64,000 nt of DNA. It comes from Akkermansiaceae bacterium. GTDB lineage: Bacteria; Verrucomicrobiota; Verrucomicrobiia; Verrucomicrobiales; Akkermansiaceae. The notes below the pieces were generated by a model. That model had not been told where the DNA came from. It ran no database searches and saw nothing but the letters and a program-made list of their open reading frames with translations. The position numbers were made by a program, and so were the translations under genes. Shown one piece after another: positions 1 through 7,266 of the stretch (its first letter is position 1; each line of letters begins with the position of its first letter). The DNA lies in contig JAHCBC010000004.1 in assembly GCA_019634595.1 (NCBI GenBank), positions 496,001 through 560,000 on the forward strand, written 5' to 3'.

Positions 1-1
1 C

Positions 2-355
2 TCATTGCCCGGGAGGCGTTCCGGACTCTTCTTCTGACGGCTGCCTGGTGGTTTCCGGAATAGCAGGAGCATTGTTTCCGTCCTTTGGTTTCCCCCTTGC
101 CGACATGAGTGCGACGACATCTCCGGTGATGTCATCCACTTTGGAAACCCGCCCAACCACCATCGGGAAGCCCCTTGCATCCGTGCCCTTCAGGTTGAGG
201 GCATAATCATAGCCGTTTTTCGCCGCCACCGCCGTCACCACTTTCGAACACTCCGTCCAGATCTCACTGATGATTTTCTTGGTGATCTCGTCCACCTGCT
301 GCTGGGATGCCTTCGAAAGGAGAGCCAATCTATCTTTCTCTTTGCTGTATTCATC
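2..355 (-). pseudogene. OmpH/Skp-like lipoprotein, C-terminal fragment (cut by insertion element)
   Basis: This is the 3' part of a gene whose 5' part lies at 3157-3603. Removing the 2802-bp element and one copy of the 8-bp target duplication joins the halves in frame (Leu-Ala-Asp-Glu | Tyr-Ser-Lys-Glu), giving about 263 residues. The fragment has the features of the OmpH/Skp family C-terminus: a long helix (QQQVDEITKKIISEIWTEC), then a short strand region with GYDYALNL, and a final Asp-Ile-Thr segment. Skp-like proteins are periplasmic chaperones for outer-membrane proteins. An internal TTG at 326-328 could start a short product, but no ribosome site supports this. The in-frame junction is seen; the chaperone role is family knowledge. 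Confidence 0.82.
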
Positions 356-374
356 GGTAGTGTCCTAATTTGAA
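348..374. repeat. Left end of insertion element: 8-bp target duplication plus 19-bp terminal inverted repeat
   Basis: TATTCATC (348-355) is the target duplication. GGTAGTGTCCTAATTTGAA (356-374) is the left terminal inverted repeat. It matches the right end exactly in reverse complement. The GGTAGTG start and 8-bp duplication agree with IS1-family behaviour. Confidence 0.95.
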
Positions 375-425
375 TTGGCCTTATTTCTCGACCCTTGGAC
401 GAAACCATCTCAAATCTGAGAGACT

Positions 426-725
426 ATGAGTGATCCTCTAACCCCTATGGCCATCCCGGACTATCAATCGGAAGAAAACTGGGAGGCTTTCATCCACTTG
501 TTTCCCTTCGAGGAACGCATCGCATCCCCTTCCTACGCGGAAGCCGCCGAGAACCTTAATAGATTCATGGAGTCGGCTAGGAAGACTGGTCTCAACGCCC
601 ACCGGGTGAAGGTGAATGCAGCGGACTGGAAGGCTTGGATCGACGCCAATAACTACCCTCAATCCCGAGAGACAGTTGGAATTTATGCATCCTACTGTCT
701 CGGAAAGGAAATTCTGGAGAGCTAA
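426..725 (+). CDS. Hypothetical protein, element passenger
   Basis: A 99-residue acidic protein starting MSDPLTPMAIPDYQ. It has no signal peptide or membrane segment, and I do not recognise the family. The C-terminal half reads as mixed helix with aromatic residues (WKAWIDANNYPQS, YASYCLGKEIL). The ATG lies about 50 bp inside the left inverted repeat, on the strand opposite the transposase. Being wholly inside the element, it is a passenger gene. A coding call is favoured by its complete length and sensible composition, but the opposite strand is also open here, so support is moderate. Confidence 0.55.
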   Translation: MSDPLTPMAIPDYQSEENWEAFIHLFPFEERIASPSYAEAAENLNRFMESARKTGLNAHRVKVNAADWKAWIDANNYPQSRETVGIYASYCLGKEILES

Positions 726-796
726 ATCCATAACGCATCCTCATATCATGATACGTTGATATGTCCAGCGGATAGTCCGATTCCCCTTCCAAACGT

Positions 797-941
797 GACC
801 GATTCCGCGTAGTGCATCGGTGTCCGCTTCAAGCGGGCCGAGGTGTGATGACCTCGCAAGAACAGCCCCACCGGAAGGTCGGGGAGGCCACGGTCATGAA
901 ATAGGTGCAAGCCGAAAGCCGGGGCAGTCGTGTTCTTGCGA
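797..941. other. Highly foldable non-coding segment inside the element
   Basis: The 264-bp gap between the two plus-strand passenger ORFs is dense in inverted repeats. CCGCT/AGCGG (824-828, 832-836) and CGAGGT/ACCTCG (839-844, 851-856) form small hairpins. TCGCAAGAACA (854-864) pairs with TGTTCTTGCGA (931-941), and GCCCC (865-869) pairs with GGGGC (921-925). This could be a structured RNA or a DNA recognition structure. I cannot assign it to a known class or fix the strand. Confidence 0.4.
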
Positions 942-989
942 CTCATCAACTCCCCGGCCACCTGGAGACGGTAACCACCATTCCAGAAA

Positions 990-1436
990 ATGCAGCCTCC
1001 CCCTCTTCCTATCCCCGTTGATTTCTTCTGCGTCTATTGCGGGACCGGACTCCGGATGCCCCGGAGATCACAGGATCCCGTCAGTGTCGATTGCCCTCAT
1101 TGCCAGCGGGAATTTGTCTTTGATTCCGCAAAGCATCCGATCCCTCACATGGAGCGAACCGCGCCGGTCTCTGACCTTGAGACGGATTTGAGAGACCCAG
1201 GATTCCGGAAATTCGTTCTCCAGCGGAGCAACCAACAAATCTGGTTTGGGGCCTTGGGAATCGTGGGAACCCTTGTTCTTGTCGGGATCATCGACGCCAT
1301 ATTCCAAATCGAGAACAGGTCGGTAAGCCGTGTGATGGCCGCCGGAGCGATGGGAGGGATCGTGTACGGTATCTACACCATCTTCATCGCCCTCAAATTG
1401 AGGGGGACTCTCAACGGAACGTCCCGGAAGCGATAG
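990..1436 (+). CDS. Zinc-ribbon protein with two membrane segments, element passenger
   Basis: A 148-residue protein. The N-terminus holds two CxxC knuckles, CVYC (about residue 14) and CPHC (about residue 35), the usual spacing of a small zinc ribbon. A linker of about 40 residues precedes two hydrophobic helices (about 85-107 and 115-137), so the ribbon is probably cytoplasmic and tethered to the membrane. The family is not recognised. It lies on the strand opposite the transposase and overlaps the 3' end of the convergent ORF 1411-1698 by 26 bp. The role is unknown. Confidence 0.6.
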   Translation: MQPPPLPIPVDFFCVYCGTGLRMPRRSQDPVSVDCPHCQREFVFDSAKHPIPHMERTAPVSDLETDLRDPGFRKFVLQRSNQQIWFGALGIVGTLVLVGIIDAIFQIENRSVSRVMAAGAMGGIVYGIYTIFIALKLRGTLNGTSRKR

Positions 1437-1698
1437 CCGCCCGGACCGCGTCCGACGGGTCATGGATGGGCGGGAGTTTCAGCACCGTGACGTATTGCGG
1501 CTCCTCGCCATTATCGAACCCCCATGCGAAAGCCTCGTCAGTCTGGGGGTGACCGGAAAGGGTGAAGGTCTCAATCTGGCCCTCAAACACTTTCCGGTCC
1601 CCGAAATACTCAGTCACTTGGCTTGATCCGGCATGGGAGCACCCGCACCCGAACGCCCTGGTGACGGTATCATGGAGTGCCTGGATATAGGGGTTCAT
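1411..1698 (-). CDS. Hypothetical protein translationally coupled to the transposase
   Basis: A 95-residue soluble protein starting MNPYIQALHDTVTRAFGCGC. Its ATG overlaps the transposase stop codon (ATGA at 1695-1698), so it is probably translated by coupling from the same message. Three cysteines occur near the N-terminus (CGCSHAGSS). No domain is recognised. The tight coupling suggests a role tied to the element, such as an accessory or regulatory factor, but this is inference. Confidence 0.62.
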   Translation of the reverse strand: MNPYIQALHDTVTRAFGCGCSHAGSSQVTEYFGDRKVFEGQIETFTLSGHPQTDEAFAWGFDNGEEPQYVTVLKLPPIHDPSDAVRAAIASGTFR

Positions 1699-2522
1699 CC
1701 GTCGATCCTTTCAATCAGGTCGGTGACTGTCCACTGCTGCTTTTCGAGTCCCGCCTGCATTGCAGGGGTGCAACGGAGGGTTCCATGGATACGGCAGAGA
1801 TTATAATAGGCGAAGTGCAGGGCAACCGCGGCATCGAAGTTCTCGCGCTTCTTGCTGAAAGCGTTGGTCAGGCGGGAGAGTCGGCGGCAGTGCATCCTCA
1901 TCGTATGGTTCTGTTTCTCCACGAATGAGGTGGAACACCGGCGCATGTCCGGATGCCCTGCCGCCGAGACTTTTTTAACCTTGAGTACGTCAGGCGGCGT
2001 GTACCTCCCGGCCCCGTAAAGGTCCGTATGGGTGAAGGTTTTGACAACCACGCCGTAGTCCACGTTGTCCCCGAAAGCCCGTTCGATGGCATCCGGATAG
2101 CTGGCAAGGGCGTCGGATGAGATCTGCGGCCGGTTGATCAGCCGAGATGCGAGGTCGTCCATGAAGGTCCGTGCATGATACTTGTCACGCTTCCCGGTAA
2201 GGAATGAAGGAATCAGTTTCGTGTCCGCATCCATGGCCACCCATACCCAGATGTCACCGGTCCCGGCCTTCCCTGTTTCCTTGGCGACGTCGTTCTTGGA
2301 ACCGATGAACCCCCACATTTCGTCCACCTGGACTTGGGGGATGGAAAGACCTCTCATCATGTCATCCATGATTGAGGCGCATCCTTGGCCGATCCTCACG
2401 CCAAGCCGCATGATCGTATCGCGGTGAACTGCGGTCATCCGCTCAATCGCCCGGATGCTGTTTCCTTCACAGAGCATGGCCACTGCGAAGATCTTCTTTT
2501 CGATGCTGAGATTGTTGCTCAT
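1695..2522 (-). CDS. IS1-family transposase (single-ORF type)
   Basis: A 275-residue transposase that cuts and joins the element ends. An N-terminal helix-turn-helix (about residues 15-45: SIRAIERMTAVHRDTIMRLG) precedes a DDE-type catalytic domain. Likely acidic residues are the Asp in QVDEMWGF, the Asp in SSDALASYPDA and the Glu in FVEKQNHTMR. The following RRLSRLTNAFSKKRENF is the IS1-type tail. Classical IS1 makes its transposase by frameshifting between insA and insB; here one uninterrupted frame encodes both parts. AAGGAAA precedes the ATG. The gene is complete, so the element may still be active. Confidence 0.92.
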   Translation of the reverse strand: MSNNLSIEKKIFAVAMLCEGNSIRAIERMTAVHRDTIMRLGVRIGQGCASIMDDMMRGLSIPQVQVDEMWGFIGSKNDVAKETGKAGTGDIWVWVAMDADTKLIPSFLTGKRDKYHARTFMDDLASRLINRPQISSDALASYPDAIERAFGDNVDYGVVVKTFTHTDLYGAGRYTPPDVLKVKKVSAAGHPDMRRCSTSFVEKQNHTMRMHCRRLSRLTNAFSKKRENFDAAVALHFAYYNLCRIHGTLRCTPAMQAGLEKQQWTVTDLIERIDG

Positions 2523-2568
2523 TTTCCTTGAGGTGTTGGGGGTTCAGGGGTATAGAGACAACGAAAGT

Positions 2569-2640
2569 GCACTGAGAGGGATTCGAACCCTCACCTCCTA
2601 GATGTCGATCCTGGGGAGACTACCATTATCGTATCAGTGC
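2569..2640 (-). tRNA. tRNA-like gene carried by the insertion element (predicted anticodon CGA)
   Basis: This 72-nt sequence has a perfect 7-bp acceptor stem (GCACTGA/TCAGTGC), a perfect 5-bp T stem (GAGGG/CCCTC) with TTCGAAT loop, TA at 8-9, and a D arm with GG and three of four pairs. The anticodon stem is weak (CCAGG/TCTAG, one C-A mismatch and one G-U). The loop ATCGACA places CGA at 34-36. CGA would read the serine codon UCG, but the variable arm is short, unlike tRNA-Ser. CCA is not encoded. The gene ends 46 bp before the transposase ATG on the same strand. Confidence 0.6.
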
Positions 2641-2701
2641 GTTTCGTTCCACCCGGTGAAGCCTGTCCGTCCAAAGATCAGCTTCACCGGGTGTTTCATT
2701 T

Positions 2702-3094
2702 TCAGGGGTTGGGTTTGAGAGAGTAGATGGAAGGCAGCCGCCCCACTCCACGTTGGGAGACGGTGATGCGGCCCTCCTTGGCCAGTCGGCTCAGGATGGC
2801 GCTGATGCTCACTTTGGGGATGGTGTTGTAGAGGCCCATGTTTTCGATTTCGTTGAAGACCTGCTCGGCGGTGAAGGCATCGTTCCCTTCCATCATGTCC
2901 ACCGTTTCTAAGACGGCTTCCACGTCGGAAGAGTTACCGGAAGGGCGGGCGGGGTGCTTCAGGAGATCCCGGAGTTTCTTGTAGGTCCGCTCCAGTTCGG
3001 ACAGGTGGGCTTTCTCGGCCTGAATCCGTTCCAGTTCTTTCTCCAGCTCGTCCAAATTCACAGACGAAAAGTGGCCGAAATCCGTGTGTTGCAC
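2702..3094 (-). CDS. Coiled-coil plus winged-helix-like protein, element passenger
   Basis: A 130-residue protein. Residues about 13-50 form a heptad-like helix rich in Glu and Lys (LDELEKELERIQAEKAHLSE). Residues about 70-125 resemble a small winged-helix domain: FTAEQVFNEIE, then a helix-rich segment with SISAILSRLAKEGRI, then a beta wing ending VGRLPSIYSLKP. It is probably a DNA-binding regulator dimerising through the N-terminal helix. It is the first gene inside the right end, upstream of the tRNA-like gene and transposase on the same strand, so it could control element transcription. No named family is recognised. Confidence 0.62.
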   Translation of the reverse strand: MQHTDFGHFSSVNLDELEKELERIQAEKAHLSELERTYKKLRDLLKHPARPSGNSSDVEAVLETVDMMEGNDAFTAEQVFNEIENMGLYNTIPKVSISAILSRLAKEGRITVSQRGVGRLPSIYSLKPNP

Positions 3095-3138
3095 AAGAAT
3101 TAATTCAACATTTGTATAAGACGTTGAAAATTCGGGGT

Positions 3139-3165
3139 TTCAAATTAGGACACTACCTATTCATC
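3139..3165. repeat. Right end of insertion element: 19-bp terminal inverted repeat plus target duplication
   Basis: TTCAAATTAGGACACTACC (3139-3157) is the exact reverse complement of the left terminal repeat. TATTCATC (3158-3165) repeats the sequence at 348-355. Confidence 0.95.
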
Positions 3166-3603
3166 CGCCAGTTTGACAATCTCGGATTTCTTGGCAACCA
3201 GTGTCGGCTCGATCGATTTATCCTTCGGAAGCTTCCCGACCAGGCCTTTCATCTCCTCTTGCAGGGCTTTGATCGCAGCCCCGCGCTTTTCGTTGGCGGC
3301 GGCGGCCTCATGCAGCCCCTTGTTCAGTTCGGCCGCACGGCTGTTGATGCGTTCCTGGAGCCGGTCTTTCGACCCATAGCTGTCGAACACCTCTTCCATA
3401 TCCACAAAGCAATACCTGGCACGGACCGGCTCCGGAGCCCGCACTTCTTGTTCCACCACAGGCGGCGCGGGTGCGGGTGGTGGCGCCGCGACCGCCACCA
3501 CAACGGGCTCCTCCGGCGCATCATGCCGGGTTGCGTTCCGATCTTCACATGACACAAAGAGCGGTGCCATAAGGATGGGGCAGATGAAATGGATATGTTT
3601 CAT
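3157..3603 (-). pseudogene. OmpH/Skp-like lipoprotein, N-terminal fragment
   Basis: This is the 5' part of the split gene (see 2-355). The start ATG at 3601-3603 overlaps the stop of the upstream membrane protein gene (ATGA), implying coupled translation. MKHIHFICPILMAPLFVSC is a lipoprotein signal ending in a plausible lipobox (Phe-Val-Ser-Cys). A Pro/Ala-rich linker (about 35-60) follows, then an OmpH-like strand (YCFVDMEEVFDSY) and a long charged helix (NSRAAELNKGLHEAAAANEK). The frame stops at TAG, whose last base comes from the element, leaving 148 residues and no C-terminal domain. The protein is expected to be non-functional. Confidence 0.85.
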
Positions 3604-4037
3604 AAACGGGCTTGTTTCCTGGAAAACCGGAATGGAATGATGGACAACAACAGGATGACAACCGTGGCTCCGCATAGAAGCCATCCATGGGGTGTGATTT
3701 TCATCACTTCCAACACCGATTTCCCCGCGAAATATTTCGAACTGGGCATGATGTGGTGCAACGTGTTGTAAACCGCATTATAGGCGCAAAGGGCGATGAC
3801 CCCGCACGACATACCGATCAGGAGCCTCGCAGGCAGGAAGAGAAATCTTCCGAATGCGAGGCAGACCACCGCGGAAATGGTGAAAATCTTATGAACGGCG
3901 GGAGCCGACTTGATGATGTCGTCCAGCGACATGCTGTTCATGGGCTTGGCCAGCCCTTTCTCCGCCAGATAGACGGAGGCGAGGAGCAATCCCGCGATCA
4001 AGGCTTGGTTCACCCAAAAGAATATCCCGCTTTTCAT
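3600..4037 (-). CDS. Small four-helix membrane protein of unknown function
   Basis: A 145-residue integral membrane protein. The ATG at 4035-4037 overlaps the stop of the upstream ABC-2 permease gene, and its stop overlaps the start of the OmpH-like lipoprotein gene, so the three were translated as a coupled set. Hydrophobic segments lie at about residues 6-26, 50-70, 75-95 and 118-138. A longer reading from 4160 is possible but runs through the permease gene and has a non-hydrophobic, arginine-rich leader. No family is recognised. The context suggests an envelope export or assembly unit that has decayed. Confidence 0.75.
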   Translation of the reverse strand: MKSGIFFWVNQALIAGLLLASVYLAEKGLAKPMNSMSLDDIIKSAPAVHKIFTISAVVCLAFGRFLFLPARLLIGMSCGVIALCAYNAVYNTLHHIMPSSKYFAGKSVLEVMKITPHGWLLCGATVVILLLSIIPFRFSRKQARL

Positions 4038-5713
4038 ACGCCACGTTGTTTGACCAAAGATGCCCACACCACCGCATAAGCGGCGGCGATCCACGCCAAA
4101 AGAACCATGATCGCGGAATGGGCCGGGGAGAGGTTCTCGAACAGCGTGCCTTTCACCCACACCACATCCCTTCGGTTATCGACGGTCTCGCTTTTCCCAC
4201 CGGAAAGCTTGGAGTCCACCTGCCGGTGCTGGCCGATCCTGTCATAGTGGACGATCAGATTCTGCCAGGAAATGTTGACGCTGGAGCTTTCGTAGAATCT
4301 CTCCGACTTTTTCTCAAGCTTCCCGTCGATCACCTCCTCCCATTCCACCGGCTTTCCGTAGCCTTTGTCGGAAGTCAGGAAAGTGGGGGTTTTGGTGCGG
4401 TTGGAGATCAAGGGCACCTTGCGCCCGAATACGTGTGAGACATCCACCAGACGCTGGCATGAGAAACTGGGGAACGCCAGAGCGGCATTCCGCACGTAGG
4501 GCGGCATATCCGGAATAGTGATCACATATCCGCCCAGAAGGATCTGCGGAATGAGGATGAGCGGCACCCACATCACCGCCTGGGTCGTGGTACGGACCAC
4601 CGAGGAAATCATCAACCCCATCGCAACGCCCACCACCGCCGCCAGACAGAAAGATCCGATCTTCAGCAGAAGGCTATTCACCAATACGAATGGGACGGGA
4701 ATTTCGGGAATCCACAATTTGGCTCCCGTTTGCGGGTCCCTGAGCTGATTTCCATCCGCTCCTTTCAATTCCTTCCGGCCGGACTGGAGGATATTTTCCT
4801 CGATCCTGAAATTCCGTGCGAGCCACCTGATCAACGGGTAGGCCGGCACATCATCCAAGGTGACCCTCTTCGCGGAAGCAGCGGTCTCCCCCGGATCGCC
4901 AACGGCGATGTCGTCATACCCGGACGTCGATCCCACGGCATCCAGCTTGCTGGGATCCATCCTTTGATAAGTCTCCCCATTGTCCGCAACCACCGCGCCC
5001 CCGCCCCCGCCGCTTTTGCTGTAAATGGCTCCAGGATGATAGCGCTCCACCAGTTCCTCGTCGAACGAACTGGCCAGCTCATGGGGGTGGATGAAGTTCG
5101 CCAAGGTTACGATGACACCGAACAGGATGACCGCCTGGACGACGGATATCCAGGATTGGAACGCGAACTTGCTCGATATGTAGGCATGCATGCCCAGGCC
5201 GCAAAGATGCTCACGCTTGAACACCGGGAGTTCACCCACCACTTGCTGGGCGCCATTGCTGCATCCGAACCACATCGCGGCGATGACACCCAGGAACATC
5301 CGGAAGCCTTCCTGGTCCGACACCGCGGCGACGATCACCCCGATCAAGACCGCCTGGGCCAGAAGGAATGCGATATTCCGTGGATCCGCCCGCACGATGG
5401 CCCACTGGCGGCACATCAAGGTCACGAATTGCCTGACAAAGCCCGTTTTCTGCACCTTCGGCACCGCCCGGTCCTCCCCGGTCCGGGATTCCTGGCCGAC
5501 CCATCCGCGCCTGATATTCGCGTAGTTGCGGAATGCCGTTTCCCACTCGGCCGCCGGAGTTTCCCCCTTCAGCACGATGGGATAGATTTTCTCCATGGGC
5601 ATGAGTTTGGGGGACCCCGCGCCCCCTTCAGGCGTGGGTGCGTATCCACCGACCCCTTCGCCATCCATTGACTCGTATTTGAGCCGGTTCGAAAAGAAGT
5701 CCCTGGCCTCCAT
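4034..5713 (-). pseudogene. ABC-2 type permease (ABCG-like), apparently missing its ATP-binding domain
   Basis: The 559-residue reading resembles the half of an ABCG-type transporter that follows the nucleotide-binding domain: a linker like the ABCG hinge (MEARDFFSNRLKYES), then an ABC-2 membrane domain with helices at about 135-155, 160-180, 205-230, 370-390, 400-425 and 530-550, and a long soluble loop after the third helix. Just upstream in the same frame the DNA still encodes remnants such as MKTVCLLSYHAP and FIFEGD, interrupted by TGA. No Walker A, signature or Walker B motif follows before tRNA-Tyr. I read it as a 5'-truncated remnant; a separate partner ATPase elsewhere is the alternative. 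Confidence 0.7.
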
Positions 5714-5813
5714 GGAGTCCCCCTCGAAGATGAATCAGGGTCCCGCCGTGTCCGCGGCTCCAAGCGGAGCATGATAGCTCAGCAAGCAGACGGTCTTCAT
5801 CAAACCGATACTG

Positions 5814-5852
5814 GAGAAAAGTGCACCGGAAATGCACCGCTGCACTTTTCTC
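5814..5852. repeat. 12-bp perfect inverted repeat at the truncation point of the ABC gene
   Basis: GAGAAAAGTGCA (5814-5825) and TGCACTTTTCTC (5841-5852) are exact inverted copies separated by 15 bp. They lie where recognisable ABC-transporter coding sequence ends. They may mark a rearrangement junction or form a terminator-like hairpin downstream of tRNA-Tyr. Confidence 0.6.
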
Positions 5853-5863
5853 GAAACGAACAA

Positions 5864-5883
5864 GGGGAGCCTTTCGGCTCCCC
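5864..5883 (-). terminator. Probable terminator of tRNA-Tyr
   Basis: GGGGAGCC and GGCTCCCC form an 8-bp GC-rich stem with a 4-nt loop, about 20 bp past the tRNA 3' end. On the minus strand it is followed by TTGTTCGTTT, a weak U-rich tract. Confidence 0.65.
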
Positions 5884-5902
5884 AAGTCATTGAGAAAGAA
5901 GA

Positions 5903-5988
5903 TGGTGGGCAGAGCTGGATTCGAACCAGCGTAGGCGTAAGCCAGCAGATTTACAGTCTGCCCCCTTTAGCCACTCGGGCATCTACCC
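5903..5988 (-). tRNA. tRNA-Tyr (GTA)
   Basis: An 86-nt type II tRNA with encoded CCA. The acceptor stem is GGGTAGA/TCTGCCC. The anticodon arm reads GCAGACTGTAAATCTGC with GTA in the loop. A long variable arm follows, and the T arm is GCTGG TTCGAAT CCAGC. The long variable arm and GTA anticodon identify tyrosine. Upstream on the same strand TTGTCA about 17 bp before CATACA could be its promoter. Confidence 0.97.
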
Positions 5989-6069
5989 ATCCCGCGTTGC
6001 GGGGCGCGATGTATGAGGAACGGGGGGGGCTTTGACAAGGGAAAATCGTCCTATTTCTCCAAAAAAACC

Positions 6070-7263
6070 TCATCGTTCCGTCACTGCGCCAATGACGCCC
6101 GCCATGGTGCGCGTCATCAGCCCCCGGAGCGGCGGAAGTGACTGGGAAACACGGAACATCGCCTGACGGAAAGGAGTGATCCATTCCATGTCCGATTGGA
6201 AAAACGGCGTCAGCCGGCGGGTGGCGAACTGGTAGTAGCGGATGGTTGGCCAGCGGCGGCGCTGGTACTCGCTGAGGGCATCGGCAAGAGGCTCGCGGGA
6301 GATGCAGTCCGCCAGGCAGGATGCGTCCGCCAGCGCCAGATTCACCCCCTGCCCCAGTTGCGGACTCATCGCATGGGCGGCATCCCCAAGGACGACGATC
6401 CTCCGGCCATACCAGCGGCGCATGCTCACGTCCCCATAGCGGGCGGTGGCGATCTGGCTCCAGTCGTGGATCTGGTCCAGCAGGACCGCCGCACGAGGAC
6501 AGAGCGCCCGGATGGGCCGTTTCCACTCCTCCAGCGGTTGGGAGCGCAGCTTCTCATCATCCCGGATGCGGATGCTCCAGAACAGGCTGACGAGCGGCTC
6601 GTCATGATCGAGATCACAGCCGGTGGCGAGGAAGCCGCCGAGCTGGCGGGTGCCTCTCACCACCTGGTAAAGTTCATTGGCAGGAAACACTCCGCAGTTC
6701 TCGCCGATGAACCAGTGGGCACCCCATGGATAGCCACGGTTGGTGCCACCGCCGCCAACAAGGTGGCGGAGGGAAGAGCGAGCGCCATCGGCAAGGACCA
6801 GCAGATCGAAGGGATCGCTGGCAGCGCCGTGGGAGAACGTGAGCCGCCAACCGTCGTGTTCCTCCTCCGCTGAGGTGATCGTGTGGCCCCACCGGACATC
6901 GACCCCGGCCCTTTCCATGGCCAGCATCAGGTGATGCAGCAACACGGGACGGTGAAGCCCGGCACCGAAGATTCCGTCCTCCATCTCGCGATAAAGCAGC
7001 TCAAGCAAGGTCGTGCCATCCGGGTTCACGATGTGGAGGGAGTCCACCTTCGCGGCTTTCGCTAGAACCGCCTCCGCGATGCCCAGCTCCTCCAGCACGG
7101 CCATGCCGGATGGCTGGAGCAGGAATCCGGCACCAACGGGGCGGCACTCCGGCGCACGTTCGTAAAGCGTCACCTGGTGACCTTGGCGGGCGAGCAGCGT
7201 GGCGGCAGCGGGACCGGCCGTGCCACAGCCCACCACCGCGATCCGCATGCGCTCGGTCTTCAT
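6070..7263 (-). CDS. FAD-dependent monooxygenase (UbiH/PHBH-fold family)
   Basis: A 397-residue flavoprotein. The N-terminal dinucleotide-binding motif is VVGCGTAGPAAATLLARQG with the ribose-binding Glu at the end of the second strand (LYER). LVLADGARSSLR matches the conserved DG motif of aromatic hydroxylases, and GDAAHAMSPQLGQGVNLAL is the second FAD-binding motif. Members hydroxylate aromatic or polyketide-like substrates using NAD(P)H and O2; the substrate here is unknown. It is the last gene of a minus-strand set, 3 bp after the CAAX-type protease gene. Confidence 0.9.
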   Translation of the reverse strand: MKTERMRIAVVGCGTAGPAAATLLARQGHQVTLYERAPECRPVGAGFLLQPSGMAVLEELGIAEAVLAKAAKVDSLHIVNPDGTTLLELLYREMEDGIFGAGLHRPVLLHHLMLAMERAGVDVRWGHTITSAEEEHDGWRLTFSHGAASDPFDLLVLADGARSSLRHLVGGGGTNRGYPWGAHWFIGENCGVFPANELYQVVRGTRQLGGFLATGCDLDHDEPLVSLFWSIRIRDDEKLRSQPLEEWKRPIRALCPRAAVLLDQIHDWSQIATARYGDVSMRRWYGRRIVVLGDAAHAMSPQLGQGVNLALADASCLADCISREPLADALSEYQRRRWPTIRYYQFATRRLTPFFQSDMEWITPFRQAMFRVSQSLPPLRGLMTRTMAGVIGAVTER

Positions 7264-7266
7264 ACG

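Larger units (their letters stand above)
356..3157 (-). mobile_element. 2802-bp IS1-family insertion element with passenger genes
   Basis: The element has perfect 19-bp inverted repeats, an 8-bp target duplication and a full-length IS1-type transposase (1695-2522). Plain IS1 elements are about 0.8-1.2 kb. This one is much longer because it also carries ORFs at 426-725, 990-1436, 1411-1698 and 2702-3094, a tRNA-like gene at 2569-2640 and a highly foldable segment near 797-941. It interrupts an OmpH-like gene. The perfect repeats and duplication suggest a recent insertion. No antibiotic-resistance or heavy-metal gene is recognisable in it. Confidence 0.93.

Noticed and set aside
820-1191. Frame overlapping the zinc-ribbon passenger gene
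   Set aside because: Composition is Ser/Arg/Pro-rich without fold features, it crosses the foldable segment, and the 990-1436 frame has convincing zinc and membrane motifs.
426-1436. Toxin-antitoxin or anti-phage defence cargo in the insertion element
   Set aside because: The passenger proteins show no nuclease, kinase, NTPase or known toxin motif, so a defence function would be speculation.
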